NCBI GenBank assembly: GCA_018136815.1
Contig: CM030936.1
Span: 2,507,079 to 2,571,078 of the forward strand
DNA from: Isochrysis galbana
Lineage: Eukaryota > Haptophyta > Isochrysidales > Isochrysidaceae
Direction: 5' to 3'
DNA: 64,000 bases
The notes below the pieces were generated by a model, which was given only the letters and a program-made list of their open reading frames with translations, did not search any database and was not told the DNA's origin. Positions within the stretch are counted from its first letter, which is position 1; the number at the start of each line of letters is the position of its first letter. The translations under genes were made by a program, and so were the position numbers. Below, piece after piece: positions 39,629 through 46,765 of the stretch.

Positions 39629-40933
39629 CTATGCTCGCTGCCCCGCCGCGCCATCAGCGATACCCCTGCGCACAACGTTGGCCAGCACCTTTGATACGAG
39701 CTCACGCACTATCCTACTTTCAAATTGCGTCGCTGTCGACGTCATCACATACTGAGTATGTTGGTCTTTTCCCAAGTTGGCAATCGCCTGCTTCATCGCG
39801 CTTGTCACTAGCTTGTGCGCCAGCTTCTGCTCCGGCGTCTCCTCCGTTCCAGCCTCTGCAGCTGGCTCCCCTTCGGACAGAACCTTGGCGTTTCTCTCAG
39901 AGCTGGCCGCATCACTGCGGGGCTGTAGATCCATTGCGCTGTCCCCGCGCTCAGCCCTTGAATCGATTGTCGCTGAAGCCTCTGCCACTTGCCAATTGGA
40001 CTCTACGTTCTGCTGATCCGCCGCTGGCCCAAAGGACTGTGCGCTGTCCTCCTCCCCCCGCCCAGTCGCGTCAGCAAGCGTCGGGTCGGCAGAACTTATG
40101 ACGCATCCGACCTCATGCGCGCTCCCGAGCATCATCACAGAGTCGTCAGCCGATGGCTGTGCTCGCTCGACACCCTCACCAGATGCCAGCGGCGCGTCGA
40201 ACTTGGCCTGACTCTCGCGAAGCACGACAGGCGCGTTGAGCGCATCCGCGATCACCTGAACGGCGGCAGTGACTGCGTCCCTACTCCGAGCAGCCTCCTC
40301 TTTAGCTCGCGAGGCGAGGGCCTGCTCTGCCAACTTGAGCTCGGCAGTGACGATGACTGAGTCCTTCTCGGACCGCACGAGTGCAGCCGTCAGCGCCTGA
40401 ATGAGCTTCTCAGCTTTTGTGGCGCGCTCCTCAGCCTTGGCCAGCTTTTCCGCCATCTCGCGGTTTGCAGCTGCAGTCGACTGGACGGCGCGCAGCGCCG
40501 TCTCGTACTGCACACGCGTGCCACTGTACGCTGCATGCAGGACGTCGATCTTCTGCTCGAGGTCTGCGACGCGGGAGGGGTTGGTGCCAACAGCCATCAT
40601 GCCGCCTGTCAATAGGTCAGGCGACGGGGGCTCGCGCCCAACCGAGCGTGCTGACTGTGCACGCTGCGTCAGCCTGGCGGCTGGGCCTCCCGTGGCGGTT
40701 CTGCGCGTGCCAAGCGGCGGCGGCGAGATGGGCTTGCGCGTGAGCGCCGGCACTGGGCCGCCGAGTGTGAGGTTGTGTTGCACAGGCAGTGCCCACCGGC
40801 TCATGCCGGCCGCCATCTTTCGCGCCACCCCTTTCTCCCTCTCGTAGTATGGCCTCTCAAAGGCGTTGGGAGCTTCGTAGCCGGTCGGCTTGGGCTCGAG
40901 CTGACTGAAGCGTGGCATCGGCAGGCTTGGCAC
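39629..40933 (-). CDS. Coiled-coil protein with disordered acidic middle
   Basis: A 434-residue intronless ORF. The N-terminal 120 residues are Pro/Arg-rich (MPSLPMPRFSQLEPKPTGYE, YYEREKGVARK, APARSVGREPPSP-like). Residues about 120-225 form a continuous Ala/Lys/Glu heptad coiled coil (VADLEQKIDVLHAAYSGTRV, EKLAKAEERATKAEKLIQAL). A Ser/Asp/Glu-rich disordered region follows. The C-terminus has two amphipathic helices, QKLAHKLVTSAMKQAIANLG and ESRIVRELVSKVLANVVRRG, which resemble kinase-anchoring or tethering helices. No enzyme domain. Start: the first ATG in frame, preceded by a (CT)n-rich leader. Family unrecognised, coding status secure because of length and composition. Confidence 0.65.
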   Translation of the reverse strand: MPSLPMPRFSQLEPKPTGYEAPNAFERPYYEREKGVARKMAAGMSRWALPVQHNLTLGGPVPALTRKPISPPPLGTRRTATGGPAARLTQRAQSARSVGREPPSPDLLTGGMMAVGTNPSRVADLEQKIDVLHAAYSGTRVQYETALRAVQSTAAANREMAEKLAKAEERATKAEKLIQALTAALVRSEKDSVIVTAELKLAEQALASRAKEEAARSRDAVTAAVQVIADALNAPVVLRESQAKFDAPLASGEGVERAQPSADDSVMMLGSAHEVGCVISSADPTLADATGRGEEDSAQSFGPAADQQNVESNWQVAEASATIDSRAERGDSAMDLQPRSDAASSERNAKVLSEGEPAAEAGTEETPEQKLAHKLVTSAMKQAIANLGKDQHTQYVMTSTATQFESRIVRELVSKVLANVVRRGIADGAAGQRA

Positions 40934-40989
40934 GCGCAGGCACAGCCCCCACTCGCACGTGAGATGGGAACCGCCCCCACTCGCGACTC

Positions 40990-41470
40990 AAGTACTCCTC
41001 CGCTCCCGTCCTCTCTCTCACTCGCTCTCTCCCTCTCCCTCGCTCTCTCCCTCTCGATCTCTCGCTCCCTCTCGCTCCCTCCCTCTCTAGCTCCCTCTCT
41101 CTCTCTCCCTCCCTCCCTCTCTCTCTCCCTCTCTCCCCCTCTCCCCCTCTCCCTGCCCCTCCCCCTCAACCCCCAGCCTCTCTCTCTCCTCTCTCTCTCC
41201 TCTCTCTCTCTCCTCTCTCTCTCTCCTCTCTCTCTCTCCTCTCTCTCTCTCCTCTCTCTCCTCTTTCTCTCTCCTCTCTCTCTCTCTCTCTCTCCTCTCT
41301 CTCTTCCCTCCCTCTATCTCTTCTCCCTCCCTCTTCTCATCTCTCCTCTCTCTCTTCCCTCCCTCTCTCTCTTCTCCCTCCCTCTTCTCATCTCTCCTCT
41401 CTCTCTTCCCTCCCTCTCTCTCTTCTCCCTCCCTCTTCTCATCTTTCCTCTCTCTCTCTTCTCCCTCCTC
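40990..41470. repeat. (CT)n-rich low-complexity tract
   Basis: Nearly pure pyrimidine (CTCTCTCTCC units) for about 480 bp. It contains a 67-68 bp higher-order repeat (CTCTTCTCATCTCTCCTCTC ... CTTCCCTCC) three times between 41300 and 41460. Confidence 0.9.
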
Positions 41471-41630
41471 TTTTGAAACAGCCAGGACACGAGCGAGTTC
41501 TCCCCTGTGTGGGCCGGTGGACAGAATGTCAGATTGTTTTGTAAAAGGGGTCTGGAACGTATGGGGAGCTGGGGACCGTATCTGCGATCGGCCTGGCTGG
41601 GCCTAGCGGAGTTCGGTTGATGGTTGCACC
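41471..41630. other. Short unique stretch
   Basis: No feature recognised except the left target duplication that begins at 41631. Confidence 0.4.
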
Positions 41631-41648
41631 AAAGCAGTGCACAATAAA

Positions 41649-42400
41649 TAAATAAACCTTTTAATAGTCTCACCGCACACGCGGCCGTGGACCCTCTACT
41701 TTCTACTCACGTAGGGAAACTTTCTACACCCCCACTCCCCCGGCCCTTCTCCCCCCGCCATAAGGCGACTCCCCCCGTGCACTACTAGGGGGATAGGGGT
41801 GAAGGGCTTAGATATGGTCCGGTGGCCCGCGCCCCCCCCCGGTGATCATTCCCCCCCTTCCTCCTGTGTCTCCGAGTGGGCGGCGGTCTCAGCCCCGACT
41901 TATCCTGTAAACAGGTGCGGGACTTACCTATTTTTCGGTGAGCGGAGCTCTCGCTCCGCCCACCCCCTTCTCCGCGCTCTCTCTCCTCTCTCCTGCGGCA
42001 CGCGCGATGGCGCGCCTGCGGCAGGCCTGCAGCTGCCCCTGGCGCCCCCTGGAGGCTCCTGGAGGCCAGCTCTGGGGGCAGAGGAGGCTGGGACTGGGCC
42101 CTGGCCTCCCCTGCCTCTCCCTCGCTGGCGCTCCTGAGCCTCTGGGGCCCCCAATCTGCATCTGTCTGCCTGTCGACCAGGGGGGGAGGGGGGGTTGGAG
42201 CAATGGGCTGGTCACGAGGGGCCAGGATGGGCGAATGGGGCGAGCCTGTGGGGAAGGGAGTGGGTCAGTAGGGCAGTGGCCTCCTGGCAAGCCATCAGGC
42301 GTGCCAGGAGCATGGGTGGTTCCTCCCCCATGGCAGGGGAGGAGTGGAGAGAGGGGGGGGCTCGTGCCCCCCCATGGGTCAACCAAGTATAAACTTAGTT
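41649..42400 (-). mobile_element. Complete family II short retroelement, 752 bp, with 18 bp target-site duplication
   Basis: AAAGCAGTGCACAATAAA occurs at 41631-41648 and 42401-42418. On the minus strand the element starts AACTAAGTTTATACTTGG (hairpin), then ATGGGGGGGCACGAG, giving a 26-codon ORF (MGGHEPPPLSTPPLPWGRNH). A GC-rich central part follows. Next is the splice-site-like GGTAAGTCCCGCACC ... TTTACAGGATAAGTC, then the 3' region ATATCTAAGCCC ... GTGCGGTGAGACTATTAAAA and a short TTTATTTA tail. It has no long ORF or RT, hence is non-autonomous. Long target duplication and 3' AT tail indicate LINE-type target-primed insertion. Confidence 0.88.
42385..42396 (-). other. 5'-terminal hairpin (type II)
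   Basis: AAGT-TTAT-ACTT on the minus strand, ATG at 42375. In the copy at 44381-44396 the stem extends to CTAAGT/ACTTAG. Confidence 0.6.
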
Positions 42401-42711
42401 AAAGCAGTGCACAATAAAGACACGCGGAAAAGGGAGTGAGCGAGGGGCAAGGGTGATGTGGACGGATTCCCAGTCGTGGCTGCAATCAATAGACTAGAGA
42501 CGAGAGACGACGCGAGTAGCGGGTATAGAGTGTAGCGTGTATAGCGTAAAAGGGTGCAACCTCAGGTTTGGTTGTTTTTTTGGCAATTGCCCCCCATGTG
42601 GACGGTATAAGTTCTACTTAAAGGACTCCCTTATTAAGGTACAAACTTGCAGGTTTCAGAATACTCACCGAACGACTTCTTTTTTGTACCGGTATGTAGT
42701 AAGCATTTCAT

Positions 42712-43304
42712 ATGTCACCGGTAACGTATCAGATGGAGATGCCTAAAGACTTCTTGTTTGAACTTTATAAAAAATGTAATGAGGCAATTGGCGCCAAAGA
42801 GTGGACACTGGCAATTAGAATTGCGAGTCATTTAAGCTCATTGTCGGCTGATATGTACACAATTGCGAACACAGAAGACGATAAACTCCACGTATTTCTG
42901 CAACTGAATTCGGCAAAACAAATGCTAGGATTTGCCACTGAAAAACTGGAAGAACAGGTCACATGCGCACAGTGCGTTATGCAGCGCAAACAAGACTCCT
43001 TGTGTGAACTTTATAGAGAGGCCATTGCCGCCAAAGAGTGGACATTGGCAATTAGAATTGCGAGTAATTTGAGCTCATTGTCGGCTGATCTGTACACAAT
43101 TGCGAACACATCAGACGATAAACTCCACGCAGTTCTGCAACTGAGTTCGGCAAAAAAAAGCTAGATGACGCCACTGAAGAACTGCGAAAACAAGTCAAAG
43201 TTCTTGCGCTTATCAGGCTTATGCCGCAGCGCAAACGCAAGATTACACTTGGCGGTCGAGCGCGTGTGTGCCAGCGAGACCTGCTGAATGAGATGAAGTA
43301 TTAA
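42712..43304 (+). CDS. ORF with two tandem ~80-residue repeats, frame broken at an A8 run
   Basis: Starts MSPVTYQMEMPKDF (ATG 42712 or 42733). Repeat 1, FLFELYKKCNEAIGAKEWTL followed by AIRIASHLSSLSADMYTIAN, is repeated as LCELYREAIAAKEWTLAIRI and SNLSSLSADLYTIAN. Each copy is followed by a Lys/Gln helix. At 43152-43159 eight A residues put the frame into TAG; a -1 shift there continues KLDDATEELRKQVKVLALIR, then PQRKRKITLGGRARVCQRDL, to a TAA at 43302. The match of that tail to the end of repeat 1 (FATEKLEEQVT) shows the shifted frame is the ancestral one. Either one A was lost or slippage at the A-run is used. Function unknown; codon use is AT-rich. Confidence 0.5.
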
Positions 43305-43311
43305 GATTAAG

Positions 43312-43470
43312 ATGAACACTCCCTGCGGCGTGCCCTGCCATTTTCCCACCAAAGGCCAGGTAACTATCTATTCGAACAAGATGCGCGAGCTGATGATCGC
43401 CAAGAGGGGCTGCCAAGTCCACTGCCAAAAGCCTGGGGGACATGGTGTTATTTTCGCAGCGCAAGTTTGA
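43312..43470 (+). CDS. Small Cys-containing ORF, 52 residues
   Basis: MNTPCGVPCHFPTKGQVTIY, then MRELMIAKRGCQVHCQ and a stop. It contains four Cys and two His in CxxxC-H and C-xx-H-C arrangements that could bind zinc. It starts eight bases after the preceding ORF ends. Low confidence because of length. Confidence 0.3.
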   Translation: MNTPCGVPCHFPTKGQVTIYSNKMRELMIAKRGCQVHCQKPGGHGVIFAAQV

Positions 43471-43573
43471 GAAGTGCAAGCAAGGCTGCACTTGGCGGTC
43501 TAGCTTTTGTGTGTCCACAGCAACTAGAGAATGAGTTTGTGACCTCCCCGTGTGGATTGTTTGAGTTCTCTTT

Positions 43574-43846
43574 TTATTTAGCCTGTGGCGCGGCGGCGTC
43601 TCCCTTTGGATTTTTGTCGGTGGACCGCTTGTTGAATAATTTCAACAAGAGAATGATTACAAATACTGCGAGCACGATGGCTCCTAGCAGAAATGCGGCT
43701 CCCTTTGCGAATATTTTAGTTACTTCAGCTTGAAATTTGTCTTTTCGTTTTGCCGCTGCCGAGTCCGGATGGCACTCGACTTTTAGGGAACCCCTAACTT
43801 CGCCCCTAACTCGGGGGTTGACCGCACCACATGGTGGGTGTGACAA
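43574..43846 (-). CDS. Small single-pass membrane protein
   Basis: A 90-residue ORF. It has a charged N-terminal part (SLKVECHPDSAAAKRKDKFQ, AEVTKIFAKG), one strongly hydrophobic helix (AAFLLGAIVLAVFVIILLLK) and a basic/hydrophilic tail (LFNKRSTDKNPKGDAAAPQ). The topology is clear; the family is not. The gene runs opposite to the other ORFs of the AT-rich island. Small proteins of this shape are common in membrane-containing viruses and in organelle inner membranes, so no function is proposed. Confidence 0.45.
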   Translation of the reverse strand: MSHPPCGAVNPRVRGEVRGSLKVECHPDSAAAKRKDKFQAEVTKIFAKGAAFLLGAIVLAVFVIILLLKLFNKRSTDKNPKGDAAAPQAK

Positions 43847-43850
43847 AAAG

Positions 43851-44436
43851 GGCTCTTCCTCCTGTGTCTCCGAGTGGGCGGCGACCTCAGTCCCGACTTA
43901 TCCTGTAAATTGGTGCGGGACTTACCTATTTTTCGGTGGGCGGAGCTCCGCTCCGCCCACCCCCTTCTCCGCGCTCTCTCCCCCCTCATCCTGCGGCACG
44001 CGCGATGGCGCGCCTGCGGCAGGCCTGCAGCTGCCCATTGGCGACCCTGGAGGCTCATGGAGGCCAGCTCAGGGGGCAGAGGAGGCTGGGGCTGGGCCCT
44101 GGCCTCCCCTGCCTCTCCCTCGCTGGCGCTCCTGAGCCTCAGGGGCCCCCACGCTGCACCTGTCTTCCTGTCGAACAGGGGGGGAGGAGGGGTTGGAGCA
44201 ATGGGCTGGCCACGCCGGGCCAGGATGGGCGAATCAGGCGAGCCTGTCAGTGGGAGAGAGGGTCAGCAGGGCAGTGGCCTCCTGGCAAGCCATCAGGCGT
44301 GCCAGGAGGATGGGTGGTTCCTCCCCCATGGCAGGGGAGGAGTGGAGAGGGGGGGGGGCTCGTGCGCCCCCATGGGCGAGCTAAGTATAAACTTAGTGGC
44401 CATGGGCGAAATAAGTGTAAACTTAGTTGAGAGAAG
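43851..44436 (-). mobile_element. Family II short retroelement with a doubled 5' end
   Basis: On the minus strand it begins AACTAAGTTTACACTTATTT CGCCCATGG, and 32 bases later a second start, ACTAAGTTTATACTTAGCTC GCCCATGG, follows. It then matches the complete copy through GGTAAGTCCCGCACC and ends early at CACAGGAGGAA, so the last 250 bp are missing. The 26-codon leader ORF (MGAHEPPPLSTPPLPWGRNH) is preserved. Confidence 0.8.
44381..44396 (-). other. 5' hairpin (type II), best stem
   Basis: CTAAGT-TTAT-ACTTAG, 6 bp stem; ATG at 44373. A second, weaker hairpin (AAGT/ACTT) at 44413-44424 belongs to the doubled start. Confidence 0.65.
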
Positions 44437-44507
44437 CCAAAGTGTATACCCGCATACCCGCAATCTTCCTTTGCCCTTGCGGCGATGCTTATATTTTCCA
44501 ACGCCAA

Positions 44508-46140
44508 CTAAGTTTATACTTGGTTGACCCATGGGGGGGCACGAGCTCCCCCCTCTCTCCACTCCTCCCCTGCCATGGGGGAGGAACCACCCATCCTCCT
44601 GGCACGCCTGATGGCTTGCCAGGAGGCCACTGCCCTGCTGACCCTCTCTCCCACTGACAGGCTCGCCTGATTCGCCCATCCTGGCCCGGCGTGGCCAGCC
44701 CATTGCTCCAACCCCTCCTCCCCCCCTGTTCGACAGGAAGACAGGTGCAGCGTGGGGGCCCCTGAGGCTCAGGAGCGCCAGCGAGGGAGAGGCAGGGGAG
44801 GCCAGGGCCCAGCCCCAGCCTCCTCTGCCCCCTGAGCTGGCCTCCAGGAGCCTCCAGGGGTCGCCAGAGGGCAGCTGGAGGCCTGCCGCAGGCGCGCCAT
44901 CGCGCGTGCCGCAGGAGAGGGGAGAGAGGGCGCGGAGAAGGGGGTGGGCGGAGCGAGAGCTCCGCTCACCGAAAAATTGGTAAGTCCCGCTCCTGTTTAC
45001 AGGATAATAATAAAACATCTGAAGATTCGGGCTACTCATGCTAGCTATACGGGTCCACGTACTCACGGTACTCACTAACGACATCGCCTATACCCCAGTT
45101 TACTCACTCCCTTACACTACCCCCTTCATTCCTTTGTCTTTGGTATCGGGGGGGGGGGCCGCGTGCACTACAACGGGCCAAGTGCAGGGGGTGGGCTGGG
45201 GCAGACCTGCTGGTGTGGTGTTCCTGTGGCAAAACAAACATAAACGCCTGTTGCTCGTGACACTTCGTGCCCATGGGGGGTCTCGGCCCCCTCTTCTCGC
45301 GTCTTTTTCAAGTGTCGCCGCGCTTTCGCGGCATTCGCATGTCGCTCGAGGTGTCGGCCTGAAAACATACCGTAAACAGGCGTGAGTATTACCTTTTTGT
45401 GTGTCAGATCGTGTCGTTTTTTTGTCGTGCTTTTTTCGTCGTTCTCTTCGTTCTCCTACGGGCGTGCGATGCCTGCGCGCGCCATGGCCCCCCTCTGAGG
45501 GGCCCCTCGGGTCCCCCCAGAGGGCCAGCTGGGCCAGCTCAGGGGGCAGTGGAGGCTGGGGCTGGGCCCCTGGCCTCTCCTGCCTCTCCCTCGCTGGCCT
45601 CGCTGGCCCTGGGTGCCTTCCTGTCGGCTCAGGTGGTCTGTGGCTCAGTGGTGGAGTGGGGGTCAGTACGAGCGAGGGCCAGTGCAGGCGAGTGCGTGCG
45701 GCGCGCGGCGCGCGCTCGGCGAGGGTCTGGGCCAGAGTGATGTCATCTCAGCCCCTGCCAGCAGGCAGGGGCTGAGGTTGAGTGTGCAGGCCCACCCAGG
45801 GGGTGTCTGCGATGGAGGAAGGGGGGCACGGGGCCCCCATGACCCTATCAGTTTTACTGATAGTTTGTCCTGTTTACAGGATAAGTCGGGACTGAAGCCG
45901 CCGCCCACTCGGAGACACAGGAGGAAGGGGGGGAAAGATCACCGGGGGGTGGCGCGGGCCACCGGACCATATCTAAGCCCTTCACCCCTATCCCCCTAGT
46001 AGTGCACGGGGGGAGCCGCCTGATGGCGGGGGGAGAAGGGCCGGGGAGTGGGGGTGTAGAAAGTATGCTACGTACTATGTGTAGTAGGTAGTGGTTCCAT
46101 TCGCCGCGAGTGCGGTAAGAATATTAGAAGGTTTTTTTTT
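44508..46140 (+). mobile_element. Family II retroelement (plus) split by a nested family I insertion
   Basis: The 5' part, 44508-45007, runs from CTAAGTTTATACTTGG (ATG at 44531) to GGTAAGTCCCGCTCCTG. The 3' part, 45868-46140, runs from TCCTGTTTACAGGATAAGTC to GTGCGGTAAGAATATTAGAA. Together they make one full-length copy. Between them lies a family I element in opposite orientation, flanked by the duplicated target TCCTGTTTACAGGATAA. Confidence 0.85.
45008..45867 (-). mobile_element. Complete family I short retroelement, 860 bp, with 17 bp target-site duplication
   Basis: Flanked by TCCTGTTTACAGGATAA at 44991-45007 and 45868-45884. On the minus strand it starts CAAACTATCAGTAAAACTGA (hairpin at 45845-45863), followed by ATGGGGGCCCCGTGCC. 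It continues through CCAGCCTCCACTGCCCCCTG and the motif GGTAATACTCACGCC ... TGTTTTCAGGCCG, and ends CTTCAGATGTTTTATTATTA. No RT. It is the reference copy for 31930-32457 and 27307-27765. Confidence 0.88.
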
Positions 46141-46765
46141 CAACGCCAACGGCCCTTTTGAAGACGTTGAAAAGTTTCTTGAGTATTTTGAAACTAAATT
46201 TTGGAATAGAGGTAGTCTGAAGTCGTAGTAGTAGGTGTTGCGTCTGCTATATGCTATATGGTACTATGTGTCGTCATGTAGCCATTCGGCAACATCCCTT
46301 GCGTGAGGGTAGTCCCCTACGACTCTGCTCCCCGTTGCTGTCCACAAGCTACAACTATTAGCGCTGCTCTCGAGCGTCTGAAGAGGGCGTGCAGCGTGCA
46401 AATGCAAAGATGCAAGATGTAGCATGCCCTTGCAAGCACTCATAAGAACAGATGAGTGGATTGGCACTCTCCGCAATACGCCCTCACACGGATCTGAATT
46501 TGAATGGGATGGCGCCACTCATATCCCACGACGTTCCGGAATCCGGAATGTGTTTGTCCAAGTCGGCGTGCGCACATAGGTGTATTGGTATACATACAAG
46601 TGCACAAGGGGCTGTATGCAGCTTCTGCATCTCCTTCGAGTTGCGCTCCCTGTGGCGCCCTCACACGCGCATGGATCCATGCGGTCTCACAGGCCCACTC
46701 GCTTCTCGCTGACCGCGTGATCTCAACCCTCACACCGCCTCATATGCTAGTGTTCGGGTGTCGTG
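46141..46765. other. 3' flank of the CHAT/NB-ARC gene
   Basis: No supported gene. Likely 3' UTR and intergenic sequence of the large minus-strand gene ending at 46766. Confidence 0.4.

Larger units (their letters stand above)
42553..43850. other. AT-rich island with ORFs unlike the surroundings
   Basis: About 1.3 kb of visibly lower GC than the flanks, between family II copies. It starts GGTGCAACCTCAGGTTTGGT, related to the MITE-like repeat at 7646-7712. It carries three ORFs (42712, 43312, 43846 minus). The right end is cut by the family II element at 43851. It is interpreted as a remnant of a mobile or viral-type element; no hallmark gene (capsid, polymerase, integrase) is present. Confidence 0.5.

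Noticed and set aside
40990..41470. Ser/Leu/Pro-rich ORFs in the (CT)n tract
   Set aside because: Products of simple sequence; equal open frames on both strands.
44978..45003. A true 24-base intron between GTAAGT and TTTACAG
   Set aside because: Too short for spliceosomal removal; kept only as a splice-like motif in the findings.
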